NCBI RefSeq assembly: GCF_900110275.1
Contig: NZ_FODC01000005.1
Location: forward strand, 62,001-126,000
Direction of reading: 5' to 3'
From: Duganella sp. CF517
Lineage (GTDB): Bacteria; Pseudomonadota; Gammaproteobacteria; Burkholderiales; Burkholderiaceae_D
DNA length: 64,000 nucleotides
The notes beneath the pieces were generated by a model. That model did no database searches. It saw nothing but the letters and a program-made list of their open reading frames with translations, and was not told where the DNA came from. Below are positions 44,469 through 53,714 of the stretch, in pieces (the stretch's first letter is position 1; every line of letters starts with the position of its first letter). Position numbers and translations under genes: made by a program.

Positions 44469-45341
44469 ATGAGCTGGATCGAAAAACTGCTGCCGCCCCG
44501 CTTCAACCGCAACGGCGCCGAACCGCGCCAATCGATACCGGCCGGCCTGTGGATCAAGTGTCCGGCGTGCGAAGCGGTACTGTACCGCGCCGATCTCGAA
44601 GCCAACCTGCACGTCTGCCCCAAATGCGGCCACCACCTGCGCATCCGCGCGCGCGCCCGTCTCGACGCCCTGCTCGATACCGGCGGCCGCCACGAGATCG
44701 GTCAGGAAGTGCTGTCCGTCGATCCGCTCAAATTCAAAGGCAGCAAAAGCTATCCGGCACGCCTGCAAGCGGCGATGGAAGCGACCGGCGAGACCGACGC
44801 GATCATCGTCATCGGCGGCGCCATCCTGTCGGTGCCGGTGGTGGTGGCCTGCTTCGAATTCGACTTCATGGGCGGGTCGATGGGATCGGTGGTCGGCGAG
44901 CGGTTCGTGCGCGGCGTGCGGGCCGCCATCGACCAGCACGTGCCGTTCATCTGCATCACCGCCAGCGGCGGCGCGCGGATGCAGGAAGGCCTGCTGTCGC
45001 TGATGCAGATGGCGAAAACCACCGCCATGCTGGCAAAGCTGGCGGAGAAAAAACTGCCGTTCGTCTCGATACTGACCGATCCCACATCGGGCGGCATATC
45101 GGCCTCGTTCTGCTTCCTCGGCGACCTGGTGATCGCCGAACCGAAGGCGCTGATCGCGTTCACCGGCGCGCGCGTCATCAAAAGCACCTTGGGGGTGACG
45201 CTGCCCGAGGGCTACCAGCGGTCGGAATTCCTGCTCGACCGCGGCGCCATCGACATGATCGTCGACCGCCGCGACATGCGCGCCGAACTGGCCTCGCTAC
45301 TGGCCTTGCTGCTCAAGCTGCCGAAGGACGCGGTGGCCTGA
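44469..45341 (+). CDS. accD: Acetyl-CoA carboxylase carboxyltransferase beta subunit, AccD-like
   Basis: The 290-aa protein has an N-terminal Zn-ribbon (CPAC, 15 residues, CPKC) and the crotonase-like carboxyltransferase core: [38 protein letters not shown] and [11 protein letters not shown]. It matches AccD, the beta half of the carboxyltransferase that makes malonyl-CoA. In betaproteobacteria the main accD normally follows trpA and precedes folC; here it follows an alkA-type gene and precedes a merR gene. Its sequence differs at places usually conserved ([12 protein letters not shown] in place of the common FAGPRVIEQT type), so it may be a second copy. Confidence 0.85.
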   Translation: MSWIEKLLPPRFNRNGAEPRQSIPAGLWIKCPACEAVLYRADLEANLHVCPKCGHHLRIRARARLDALLDTGGRHEIGQEVLSVDPLKFKGSKSYPARLQAAMEATGETDAIIVIGGAILSVPVVVACFEFDFMGGSMGSVVGERFVRGVRAAIDQHVPFICITASGGARMQEGLLSLMQMAKTTAMLAKLAEKKLPFVSILTDPTSGGISASFCFLGDLVIAEPKALIAFTGARVIKSTLGVTLPEGYQRSEFLLDRGAIDMIVDRRDMRAELASLLALLLKLPKDAVA

Positions 45342-45369
45342 ACCGCCAGGCCGGCGTACACTATCGCGC

Positions 45370-46416
45370 ATGAACGAACATCGCAATCACGCCGTGCTCA
45401 AAATCGGCGAACTGGCCGCCCGCTCCGGCCTGACGGTGCGCGCGCTGCACCACTACGACAGCATCGGCCTGCTGACGCCATCGGCGCACACCGATTCCGG
45501 CTACCGCCTCTACAACCGGGCCGACGTCGCCCGCCTGCACCAGATCCAGGCGCTGCGCCGCTTCGGCATGTCGCTGGCGGACATCGGCACCTTCCTCGCC
45601 AGTCCCGACGCGCCGTTCGCCGACATCGTCGCCCAGCAGATCGCCACCCTCGACCAGCAAATCGCGCAAGCGAGCGCGCTACGCGAACAGCTGTCGCACC
45701 TGCACCGGCAAATGGCCGGCGGCGGCGAGCCGGAGCTGGCCGACTGGCTGTCCACGCTGGAGATGATGAACCTCTACGACAAATACTTCACCAAGGACGA
45801 ATTGCACCGCCTGCCCTTCTGGCAGCAGGACGCGCGCCGCAACAGCGGCTGGGCCGCGCTCGTGGCGCAGATACGGGACGTGATGGAAAAAGGCGTGCCG
45901 CCGTTCGACGCCGGGCCGCGCCAACTGGCCGAGCGCTGGATGCAAATGCTCGAGCGCGACACCGCCGCCAATCCCGACTTCGCGCGCCGCATCACGGTGA
46001 TGATGGAGATTGAACCGGCCGCGCAACTGCACACCGGGATCACGCCGCAACTGAAGCAGTACGTGATCGAAGCGTTCGGCGAACACAAACTGGCGCTGTA
46101 CGCCGACTATCTCGACGACGACGAATTACGCCGCATGCGCGTCGGGGCCAGCCAGCACGGCGCGGAGTGGATGGCGCTGATCGCGGCGGTCCATCGGCAG
46201 CTCGAAGCCGGCGCCGATCCCGCCGATCCGGCATCGCAAGCGTTGGCCCGCGAATGGACGACCTTGTTCAGCGCCCGCATCGGCGACAACCCGGCGACCT
46301 TGGAAAAGATACGCCACGCCCACACGCGCGAACCGCGATTACTCGTCGGGACATGGGTCACGCCCGCGATGCTCGATTTCATCCGCGCATCCCGCGCCAC
46401 GTTGCCACCGGCCTGA
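45370..46416 (+). CDS. MerR family regulator with TipAS-like effector domains
   Basis: The 348-aa protein starts with a MerR winged helix (KIGELAARSGLTVRALHHYD; SGYRLYNRADVARLHQI), then a coiled-coil dimer helix (about 80-125) and a long C-terminal part with two TipAS-like stretches (YDKYFTKDELHRLPFW and related). TipAS domains bind thiopeptides or other multi-drug ligands in known cases. It is 28 bases after accD on the same strand. The ligand and targets are unknown. Confidence 0.85.
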   Translation: MNEHRNHAVLKIGELAARSGLTVRALHHYDSIGLLTPSAHTDSGYRLYNRADVARLHQIQALRRFGMSLADIGTFLASPDAPFADIVAQQIATLDQQIAQASALREQLSHLHRQMAGGGEPELADWLSTLEMMNLYDKYFTKDELHRLPFWQQDARRNSGWAALVAQIRDVMEKGVPPFDAGPRQLAERWMQMLERDTAANPDFARRITVMMEIEPAAQLHTGITPQLKQYVIEAFGEHKLALYADYLDDDELRRMRVGASQHGAEWMALIAAVHRQLEAGADPADPASQALAREWTTLFSARIGDNPATLEKIRHAHTREPRLLVGTWVTPAMLDFIRASRATLPPA

Positions 46417-46419
46417 CTT

Positions 46420-46439
46420 GCCCGCCCGTTTGAGCGGGC
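46420..46439 (+). terminator. Possible merR terminator hairpin
   Basis: GCCCGC (46420-46425) pairs with GCGGGC (46434-46439). No T run follows, so the call is weak. Confidence 0.35.
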
Positions 46440-46496
46440 GCAAAGTGAGGAACAATTGCTCGATAGCGACTACTTGCCATGAAGCCGCCGCACAAA

Positions 46497-46536
46497 AGAA
46501 AAAGCCGCTGATTCCTGTAAAGGAATCAACGGCTTT
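46497..46536 (-). terminator. Terminator of the initiator tRNA gene
   Basis: On the minus strand AAAGCCGTTGATTCCT pairs with AGGAATCAGCGGCTTT around TTAC, with one mismatch, and runs into TTTCTTTT. It starts seven bases after the tRNA 3' end. Confidence 0.85.
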
Positions 46537-46542
46537 CGAATT

Positions 46543-46619
46543 TGGTTGCGGGGACAGGATTTGAACCTGTGACCTTCGGGTTATGAGCCCGACGAGCTGC
46601 CAGACTGCTCCACCCCGCG
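46543..46619 (-). tRNA. Initiator tRNA-Met (CAT anticodon)
   Basis: The minus strand gives a 77-base cloverleaf starting CGCGGGGTGGAGCAG and ending CCCCGCAACCA, with encoded CCA. The anticodon arm is GGG-CTCATAA-CCC. The C1-A72 mismatch and the three G-C pairs of the anticodon stem are the marks of initiator tRNA (fMet). The T arm contains GGTTCAAATCC. It stands alone between merR and the Nudix gene, with its own terminator. Confidence 0.95.
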
Positions 46620-46793
46620 TCTGTGCAATCATTATAGGGCAGTTCAGCAATTTAGGCAATGTTAATCCTGAAATCGCGCGCGATAGTCCAAATAAATGCA
46701 TTCCCCCGCTACCGTAGCCAATGCCGTGCGCGCCGCAATCGGTGTAAAGTAACCAACATGAACAAAAATATCCTCCGCTGAGCACCTTCCCCT

Positions 46794-47381
46794 ATGAAAT
46801 TCTGTTCCGAATGCGCCTCCCCCGTCAGCCTGCTGATCCCAGCCGGCGACAACCGTCCCCGCTACGTTTGCGAAAGCTGCGCCACCATCCATTACCAGAA
46901 CCCGAAAATGGTGCTGGGCACGATTCCTGTGTGGGAACGCGATGGCGAGTTGAAAATCCTGCTGTGCAAGCGCGCGATCGAACCGCGCCACGGCTACTGG
47001 ACGCTGCCGGCCGGCTTCATGGAAAACGATGAAACGACGGCCGAGGCGGCGATGCGCGAGACGCAGGAGGAAGCCGGCGCCAACATCGAACTGGGTAAAC
47101 TGTTTTCACTGTTGAACGTCGCGCGCGTGCACCAGGTCCATATGTTCTACCTGGCCACCCTGCTCGACCTCGACTTCGCGCCCGGCGAGGAAAGCCTGGA
47201 CGTGCAGATGTTCAGCGAGGCCGAGATCCCGTGGGACGACCTGGCCTTCCCCACCATCCGCACCACGCTGGAACTGTTCTTCGCCGACCGCGCGCGCATG
47301 CGGGAAGACCAAAGCACCGGCTACCGCTTCCACGCCCAGGACATCACGCGCGCGATGCGCTCGGACGCGGAACCGACGTGA
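46794..47381 (+). CDS. Nudix hydrolase with N-terminal zinc ribbon
   Basis: The 195-aa protein has a Cys4 Zn-ribbon (CSECASPV and CESCATIHY) and a Nudix domain with box [20 protein letters not shown] (about 79-98), which obeys GX5EX7REUXEEXGU. The layout resembles NADH pyrophosphatase-like and ADP-sugar-type members with zf-NADH-PPase ribbons, but the length is shorter than NudC. Substrate is uncertain. Its stop overlaps the GTG start of aat (GTGA), so the two are translationally coupled. Confidence 0.88.
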   Translation: MKFCSECASPVSLLIPAGDNRPRYVCESCATIHYQNPKMVLGTIPVWERDGELKILLCKRAIEPRHGYWTLPAGFMENDETTAEAAMRETQEEAGANIELGKLFSLLNVARVHQVHMFYLATLLDLDFAPGEESLDVQMFSEAEIPWDDLAFPTIRTTLELFFADRARMREDQSTGYRFHAQDITRAMRSDAEPT

Positions 47382-48106
47382 TCCCCTGGCTCGAACGCGA
47401 CACGCCGTTCCCGGACGTCTCGCAAGCGCTGACGTCCGAGGCGCCCGGCTTGCTGGCAGCGGGCGCCGACCTGTCGCCGCAACGCCTGCTGATGGCCTAC
47501 CGGCACGGCATCTTCCCGTGGTTCTCGGAGGGCCAGCCCATCCTGTGGTGGAGCACCGACCCGCGCATGGTGTTGATGACCGACCGTTTCCGCATCTCCG
47601 ACAGCCTGAAGAAAACGCTGCGCAAGGTCGAACGCGAAATGGCCGCCGGCGGCCGCTGGCAGGTGCGCTTCGACAGCGCCTTCGAGGACGTCATGCGCGC
47701 CTGCGCCGCGCCGCGCCGGGACGGCCCCGGCACGTGGATCTCGGAAGACATCATCGACGGCTACACCGGCCTGCACCGGCTCGGCTACGCGCATTCGGCC
47801 GAGGTATGGCTGGACGGCGAGCTGGTCGGCGGCGCCTACGGCGTCTCGATCGGCCGCATGTTCTACGGCGAGTCGATGTTCGCGCGCGTGACCGACGGCT
47901 CCAAGATCGCGCTGGCCTACCTGGTCGGCTTCCTGCGCCGCCATGGCGTCAAGATGATCGATTGCCAACAGGAGACCGGGCACCTGGCCTCGCTGGGCGC
48001 GGCGCCGATTGCGCGCGCGCAGTTCCTGGCGCATCTGCGCAACAATATTGAATTGCCGCAAATCACCGTGTGGGAACCCATTGCACCGCTGGCTGCGGGC
48101 AGTTAA
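47378..48106 (+). CDS. aat: Leucyl/phenylalanyl-tRNA-protein transferase
   Basis: The 242-aa protein begins [18 protein letters not shown], with a GTG start overlapping the Nudix stop. Family motifs include [60 protein letters not shown] and FYGESMFAR. Aat adds Leu or Phe to proteins with N-terminal Arg or Lys, creating substrates for ClpS-ClpAP. The next gene codes for the companion enzyme for Asp/Glu N-termini, so the full N-degron tagging set is grouped. Confidence 0.95.
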   Translation: MIPWLERDTPFPDVSQALTSEAPGLLAAGADLSPQRLLMAYRHGIFPWFSEGQPILWWSTDPRMVLMTDRFRISDSLKKTLRKVEREMAAGGRWQVRFDSAFEDVMRACAAPRRDGPGTWISEDIIDGYTGLHRLGYAHSAEVWLDGELVGGAYGVSIGRMFYGESMFARVTDGSKIALAYLVGFLRRHGVKMIDCQQETGHLASLGAAPIARAQFLAHLRNNIELPQITVWEPIAPLAAGS

Positions 48107-48180
48107 GCTAAAGGTGACAAGCGCCATACACAACTACGCGCTATCATAAGGAATCGAACCTCGCCATCGATAGGACGTGC

Positions 48181-48909
48181 ATGACGCACCTGAACGATCT
48201 GCCTTTCGCGACGCTGCAGTTTTACACCACGGCGCCCTACCCTTGCAGCTATCTGGACGCGCGCCAGGCGCGCTCGCAGGTGGCTACGCCTTCCCACCTG
48301 ATCAACGCCGACGTCTACTCGGAACTGGTCAAAAACGGCTTCCGGCGCAGCGGCATCTTTACATATCGACCATATTGCGACGGTTGCCAGGCCTGCATCC
48401 CGGTGCGCGTGGTGACCGAACAGTTCGTCCCGAACCGCGGCCAGCGCCGCGCCTGGGCCCGGCATGGCGACCTGCGCGCCGGTGTCGCCACCCTGCAATT
48501 CTCCGACGAGCACTACGAACTGTATCTGCGCTACCAGAGCAAGCGCCACGCCGGCGGCGGCATGGATCAGGACAGCCGCGACCAGTACGCGCAATTCCTG
48601 CTGCAAAGCCGGGTCAACACGCGGCTGGTGGAGTTCCGCGAGCCCGGCGGCACCTTGCGCATGGTCAGCATCATCGACGTGCTGTCGGACGGCCTGTCGT
48701 CGGTGTACACCTTCTTCGACCCGGATGTCGAGGGCGCCTCCTACGGCACCTTCAACGTGCTGTGGCAGATCGCCCAGGCGCGCGAGCTGAGCCTGCCCTA
48801 CATCTACCTGGGCTACTGGATCAGGGAAAGCCCGAAAATGTCCTATAAAACCAACTTCAAGCCGCTGGAGGCGCGCATCAAGGGCGTATGGAGCGTGCTG
48901 GAGGCCTGA
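48181..48909 (+). CDS. bpt: Aspartate/glutamate leucyltransferase (Bpt)
   Basis: A 242-aa arginyltransferase-fold protein of the Bpt type. The N-terminal Cys motif CSYL and [13 protein letters not shown] resemble the metal- or haem-linked Cys set of ATE enzymes; the C-terminal part has [20 protein letters not shown] and [17 protein letters not shown]. Bpt leucylates N-terminal Asp and Glu, sending proteins to ClpS. It follows aat by 74 bases. Many databases name it arginyltransferase, but bacterial members of this length with aat next door are leucyltransferases. Confidence 0.92.
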   Translation: MTHLNDLPFATLQFYTTAPYPCSYLDARQARSQVATPSHLINADVYSELVKNGFRRSGIFTYRPYCDGCQACIPVRVVTEQFVPNRGQRRAWARHGDLRAGVATLQFSDEHYELYLRYQSKRHAGGGMDQDSRDQYAQFLLQSRVNTRLVEFREPGGTLRMVSIIDVLSDGLSSVYTFFDPDVEGASYGTFNVLWQIAQARELSLPYIYLGYWIRESPKMSYKTNFKPLEARIKGVWSVLEA

Positions 48910-48942
48910 TAAAATACCGGGGCCAACAACCAGAGCCCCCCC

Positions 48943-49983
48943 ATGTCCGAAAAATTCCTGTATTCCCTGGCCCGTCCGATGCTGTTCTCGATGGACGCCG
49001 AAGCCGCGCACCACTTCACCCTTCCCGCGCTCAAACGCGCCGCCGCGCTGGGCTTGACCAAGCTGGTCAAGCAACCGGCGGCCGACCCGCGCACCGTGAT
49101 GGGTGTCACGTTCAAGAACCCGGTCGGCCTCGCCGCCGGGCTGGACAAGGACGGCGCCTTCATCGACGCGCTGGCGGACCTGGGCTTCGGCTCGATCGAG
49201 GTGGGTACCGTCACGCCGCGCGGCCAGGCCGGCAACCCCAAGCCGCGCATGTTCCGCCTGCCGGCCGCGCACGCCATCATCAACCGCATGGGCTTTAACA
49301 ACGGCGGCGTCGACGCCTTCGTCGCCAACGTGCAGGCGTCGCGCTTCTACCAGGACAAGGCCGGCGTGCTGGGCTTGAACATCGGCAAGAACGCCGACAC
49401 GCCGATCGAGCGCGCGGCCGACGACTACCTGCACTGCCTGGAAAAAGTCTATCCGTACGCCAGCTACGTGACGGTCAACATCTCCTCGCCCAACACCAAG
49501 AACCTGCGCCAGCTGCAGGGCGGCTCCGAGCTCGACGGCCTGCTGGCGCAACTGAAGGACGCGCAGGCGCGGCTGGCCGACCAGCACAAGCGCTACGTGC
49601 CGCTGGCGCTGAAAATCGCGCCGGACATGGACGGCGACCAGGTCAAGAACATCGCCGACGCGCTGCTGCGCCACAAGATCGACGGCGTCATCGCCACCAA
49701 CACCACCTTGAGCCGCGACGCCGTGGCCGGCATGCGCCACGGCGCCGAAGCGGGCGGGCTGTCGGGCGCGCCGGTGTTCGAGCTGTCGAACACCGTGATC
49801 CGCCTGCTCAAGGCCGAACTGGGCGACGCCCTGCCGATTATCGGCGTTGGCGGTATCATGCGCGGTGCGGACGCCAAGGTCAAAATGGACTGCGGCGCGC
49901 AACTGGTGCAGTTGTACAGCGGCCTGATCTATGCGGGCCCGGCACTGGTCAACGATTGCGCGCGGGCCGTGCGCGGACATTAA
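48943..49983 (+). CDS. pyrD: Quinone-dependent dihydroorotate dehydrogenase (class 2)
   Basis: The 346-aa protein has the class 2 N-terminal amphipathic helices ([20 protein letters not shown]) for membrane contact, the FMN barrel with [25 protein letters not shown] with the catalytic Ser, and [20 protein letters not shown] near the end. It oxidises dihydroorotate to orotate in pyrimidine synthesis, passing electrons to quinone. It lies 33 bases after bpt and nine before an aldo/keto reductase gene. Confidence 0.96.
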   Translation: MSEKFLYSLARPMLFSMDAEAAHHFTLPALKRAAALGLTKLVKQPAADPRTVMGVTFKNPVGLAAGLDKDGAFIDALADLGFGSIEVGTVTPRGQAGNPKPRMFRLPAAHAIINRMGFNNGGVDAFVANVQASRFYQDKAGVLGLNIGKNADTPIERAADDYLHCLEKVYPYASYVTVNISSPNTKNLRQLQGGSELDGLLAQLKDAQARLADQHKRYVPLALKIAPDMDGDQVKNIADALLRHKIDGVIATNTTLSRDAVAGMRHGAEAGGLSGAPVFELSNTVIRLLKAELGDALPIIGVGGIMRGADAKVKMDCGAQLVQLYSGLIYAGPALVNDCARAVRGH

Positions 49984-49992
49984 GGAGCGGGC

Positions 49993-51039
49993 ATGCAGAA
50001 GGTACAACTTGGTTCCAGCGCGCTGGAGGTCACAAAGATCTGCCTGGGGACGATGACGTTCGGCGAGCAGAACACCGAGGCGGACGCGCACAGCCAGCTC
50101 GACTACGCGCTCGAGCGCGGCATCAACTTCATCGACACCGCCGAGATGTACCCGGTCATGCCGCGCGCGGAGACGCAGGGCGCGACCGAGCGCTTCATCG
50201 GCAGCTGGCTGAAAAAGTCGGGCCTGCGCGACAAGGTGGTGCTGGCGACCAAGGCCGCCGGCCCGAATCCGAACATCGGCTGGGTGCGCGGCGGCAAGCA
50301 GAACTTCGACGCCGCCAACCTGCGCGCGGCGGTCGACACCAGCCTGCAACGGCTGCAAACCGACCACATCGATTTATACCAGTTGCACTGGCCCAGCCGC
50401 AACGTGCCGATCTTCGGCGCCAGCGTCTTCAATCCGCAGCTCGAGCGCGAGTGCGTGGCGGTCGAGGAAACCCTGGCCGCGCTGGGGGAGCTGATCAAGG
50501 AAGGCAAGATCGGCGCGATCGGCGTCTCCAACGAATCGTGCTGGGGCGTGAGCGAGTTCATCAAGCAATCGGAAATCAAGGGCTTGCCGCGCATCGCCAG
50601 CATCCAGAACCTGTACAACCTCACGGCGCGCCATTACGAAACCAGTTTGCTCGACGAGACCTGCTTCCGCGAGAACGTCGGCCTGCTGGCGTACAGCCCG
50701 TTGGCCTTCGGCCAGTTGACGGGCAAATACCACGACGACCCGAACGCGCGCGGCCGGCTGACGATCTTCCCGCCGACGTGGAGTCCGCGCTACCTGCGGC
50801 CGACGGTGCTGGCGGCGGTCGCGCAATACACCGAGCTCGCGCGCGACAACGGCCTGACGCCGACGCAACTAGCGCTGGCCTGGTGCTACGGCCGCTGGTG
50901 CGTCGCCTCGACCATCATCGGCGCCACCAGCCTGGCGCAGCTCAAGGAAAACATCGACGCCCACGACGTCACGCTCACGCCGGACATCATCGCGCAGATC
51001 GACGCCATCCACGCCACCCTGCCCAACCCCGGCCAGTAA
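49993..51039 (+). CDS. Aldo/keto reductase, Tas-like
   Basis: A 348-aa NADPH-dependent reductase. The catalytic set is visible: Asp and Tyr in FIDTAEMYP, Lys in VLATKAAG and His in YQLHWPSR; the cofactor end is GATSLAQLKENIDA. The length and sequence MQKVQLGSSALEVTKICLGT match the Tas branch, named from a tyrosine auxotrophy suppressor of E. coli. The physiological substrate is unknown. A cluster of repeats begins directly after its stop (51037-51039), so the 3' end of the message may be structured. Confidence 0.9.
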   Translation: MQKVQLGSSALEVTKICLGTMTFGEQNTEADAHSQLDYALERGINFIDTAEMYPVMPRAETQGATERFIGSWLKKSGLRDKVVLATKAAGPNPNIGWVRGGKQNFDAANLRAAVDTSLQRLQTDHIDLYQLHWPSRNVPIFGASVFNPQLERECVAVEETLAALGELIKEGKIGAIGVSNESCWGVSEFIKQSEIKGLPRIASIQNLYNLTARHYETSLLDETCFRENVGLLAYSPLAFGQLTGKYHDDPNARGRLTIFPPTWSPRYLRPTVLAAVAQYTELARDNGLTPTQLALAWCYGRWCVASTIIGATSLAQLKENIDAHDVTLTPDIIAQIDAIHATLPNPGQ

Positions 51040-51121
51040 AATAACCGGGGTCAAGTCTGTCAATCAGGCACGAGCTGAACAATAACCGGGGTCAAGTCTG
51101 TCAATCAGACACGAGCTGAAC
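51040..51121 (+). repeat. Two 41-bp tandem direct repeats
   Basis: Units at 51040-51080 and 51081-51121 are identical except for one base (CAGGCACG against CAGACACG). Each contains CCGGGGTCAAGTCTGTCAAT. They start immediately after the reductase stop codon and face the inverted array at 51146-51237. Confidence 0.9.
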
Positions 51122-51145
51122 TGTAGGGCGCCGTGGCAGCGCGCC

Positions 51146-51237
51146 TACACATCGGGCCGTGTCCGAATGTCAGACTTGACCCCGGCGGATGTACACATCG
51201 GGCCGTGTCCGAATGTCAGACTTGACCCCGGCGGATG
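51146..51237 (-). repeat. Two 46-bp tandem repeats in inverted orientation
   Basis: Units at 51146-51191 and 51192-51237 are identical and contain CAGACTTGACCCCGG, the reverse complement of the core CCGGGGTCAAGTCTG in the first array. Together the arrays can fold as a long hairpin or, on transcription, as a terminator-like structure. The element looks like a REP/BIME-type interspersed repeat. Confidence 0.85.
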
Positions 51238-51323
51238 GGTATATGGTTAGACGCAATCGTTCGTTGGTGTTCAATGGGACGGCTGCTATGCTGTGCCACC
51301 ACCTTCGCACACGAGACCGCCAC

Positions 51324-53711
51324 ATGACTTCACGCCACATCGCCACACCGCTTCTGCTGAGCACGCTGATCGCCACCATCGTCATCCCCGCCTTCGCCCA
51401 GGACGCGCCCGCCGACGGCGAGCTGCAGTCGGTGGTCGTCACCGGCACCTACGCCAAGAACCGCCGCACCATCGATTCCGAGTCGCCCGTCGACATCATC
51501 AGCGCGCGCGAATTGCAGGCCAGCGGTTCGACCGAACTGGCCACCGTGCTCGGCCGCCTGGTGCCGTCGATGAACTTCCCGCGCCCGTCCGGCGCCGACA
51601 CCAGCGACGCCGTGCGTCCGGCCCAGCTGCGCGGCCTGTCGCCCGACCAGACGCTGGTGCTGGTCAACGGCAAGCGCCGCTACACCTCGGCCGTGGTCAA
51701 CGTCAACGGCACCCAGGGCCGCGGCTCGGCGCCGGTCGACCTGAACGCGATCCCGCTGGCGGCGATCGAACGCATCGAGGTGCTGCGCGACGGCGCGGCG
51801 GCCCAGTACGGCTCCGACGCGATCGCCGGCGTGATCAACATCATCCTCAAAAAAGGCGCGGCCGGCGGCGACGTCGAAGTCGGCTACGGCGAGTACAAGG
51901 AAGGCGACGGCAAGCAACGCACCGTACGCGGCTCGACCGGCTTCGCCCTGGGCGACCAGGGCTGGGTACGCGTGGCCATCGAGGCCGCCGAGCGCGATCC
52001 GACCAACCGCGCCGGCGCCGACGTGCGCGACTCGCGCGAACCGCGCTACGGCCAGGTCAACCAGCGCTACGGCGATCCGGAAAGCCATCCGCGTAGCATC
52101 TTCGTCAACAGCCAGTACCGCGTGACCGACGATATCGACTGGTACGCCTTCGCCAACCTCGGCGAGCGCAAGACCTCGGCCGCCGCCACCTGGCGCACCG
52201 CCTTTACCAATAACAACCAAGCCTTGCCACCGGTGTTGCGCAGCACGCTGTATCCCGAGGGCTTCCTGCCGCTGCAAAACAGCACCTCGACCGACCAGTC
52301 GCTGGTGACCGGCCTGCGCGGCGAGCTGTCGGGATGGCGCTGGGACGCCAGCCTGAACTACGGCAGCAACAGGTTCCGCCTCAACCTCGACAACACCGCC
52401 AATTTCGACCTGGGCGCCGGCACCCCGACGCACTTCTACGCCGGCATGCTGCAGAACACGCAGGGCTTGTTCAACTTCGACGTGGCCAAGGAGTTCCCGG
52501 TGGCCGCCTTCAGCGGTCCGCTGACGGTGGCGCTGGGCGTCGAGGCGCGTCATGAACAATATGAGATCGGCGCCGGCGATCCGGCCTCCTACGACCGCAG
52601 CGGCGCGCAGGGTTTCTCCGGCTTCCGTCCGGTCAACGCCGGCAAGAATAGCCGCCACAACAAGTCAATCTACGCCAACTTCGAAGCCGAGATCACCAAA
52701 CAGTTCTCGGCGTCGGCGGCGGTGCGCCACGAGCGCTACAGCGACTTCGGCAACACCACCTCGGTCAAAGGCTCGACCCGCTACGCGTTCAATCCGCAGG
52801 TGTCGCTGCGCGCGACGGCCTCGTCCGGCTTCCGCGCGCCGTCGCTGGCGCAGCAGTTCTACACGATCACGACCACCAACTTCTCGGTGGTCAACAACGT
52901 CAACACGCCGATCGAGACCGGCACCTTCGCCGTCGGCAGCGCCGCCGCCAGCGCGCTGGGCGCCGAACCGCTGAAGGCCGAGAAGGCCCGCAACTACAGC
53001 ATCGGCCTGCAGGCGCAGCCTACACGCAACTGGAGCGCGTCGGTTGACGCCTACCGCATCGACATCGACGACCGCATCGCGCTGTCGACCAGCATGACAT
53101 TGTCGCCGGCGCTGCGCAACGCACTGGCCAACCAGGGCATCCTGGTCGGCGCCGGCCGCTATTTCACCAACGCCATCGACACCCGCACCACCGGCGTCGA
53201 CGTCGTCAGCACCTATCGCTGGGACCTGGCCGGCGCCGGCCGCTACGACTTCACGTTGGCGTACAATCACAACAAGAACACGGTCCAGCACGTCAACGCC
53301 AATCCGGCCATCCTGACCGCCAACACGCTGACCCTGATCGACCGCCAGACCATCAACCGCCTGACGGTCGGCTCGCCCAAGGACAAGTTCAGCCTGGCGA
53401 CCGACTACACCTTGGGCGCCTGGAACGCACGCGGCGTGATCACCCGCTACGGCAGCTTCACCGTGCCGCAAAACAATCCGACGCAGGATCAGGTCTACGA
53501 TCCGCAATGGGTGCTGGACCTGTCGGCCAGCGTCAAGCTGAGCAAGAACTGGCGCCTGAGCGTAGGCGTGGACAACGTGACCGACAAGTATCCGGACACG
53601 ATCACGTCGGTGGCCAACCTCAACCTCAACGGCATCAACCTGTACAGCGGCTGGGCGCCGAACGGCTTCAACGGCCGCTATTACTACGCCAAGGCCGGCT
53701 ACAGCTGGTGA
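51324..53711 (+). CDS. TonB-dependent outer-membrane receptor
   Basis: The 795-aa protein starts with a signal peptide (MTSRHIATPLLLSTLIATIV, cleavage near AFA-QD), then a TonB box-like LQSVVVTGT, a plug domain (ELATVLGRLVPSMNF; VLRDGAAAQYGSDAIAGVIN) and a 22-strand barrel ending YYYAKAGYSW. The C-terminal Trp replaces the more common Phe. Such receptors import siderophores, sugars or cofactors using the tonB operon at 29.4 kb. No adjacent uptake genes reveal the ligand. ATG 51324 is chosen for the signal peptide; longer frames run into the repeats. Confidence 0.9.
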   Translation: MTSRHIATPLLLSTLIATIVIPAFAQDAPADGELQSVVVTGTYAKNRRTIDSESPVDIISARELQASGSTELATVLGRLVPSMNFPRPSGADTSDAVRPAQLRGLSPDQTLVLVNGKRRYTSAVVNVNGTQGRGSAPVDLNAIPLAAIERIEVLRDGAAAQYGSDAIAGVINIILKKGAAGGDVEVGYGEYKEGDGKQRTVRGSTGFALGDQGWVRVAIEAAERDPTNRAGADVRDSREPRYGQVNQRYGDPESHPRSIFVNSQYRVTDDIDWYAFANLGERKTSAAATWRTAFTNNNQALPPVLRSTLYPEGFLPLQNSTSTDQSLVTGLRGELSGWRWDASLNYGSNRFRLNLDNTANFDLGAGTPTHFYAGMLQNTQGLFNFDVAKEFPVAAFSGPLTVALGVEARHEQYEIGAGDPASYDRSGAQGFSGFRPVNAGKNSRHNKSIYANFEAEITKQFSASAAVRHERYSDFGNTTSVKGSTRYAFNPQVSLRATASSGFRAPSLAQQFYTITTTNFSVVNNVNTPIETGTFAVGSAAASALGAEPLKAEKARNYSIGLQAQPTRNWSASVDAYRIDIDDRIALSTSMTLSPALRNALANQGILVGAGRYFTNAIDTRTTGVDVVSTYRWDLAGAGRYDFTLAYNHNKNTVQHVNANPAILTANTLTLIDRQTINRLTVGSPKDKFSLATDYTLGAWNARGVITRYGSFTVPQNNPTQDQVYDPQWVLDLSASVKLSKNWRLSVGVDNVTDKYPDTITSVANLNLNGINLYSGWAPNGFNGRYYYAKAGYSW

Positions 53712-53714
53712 TCC

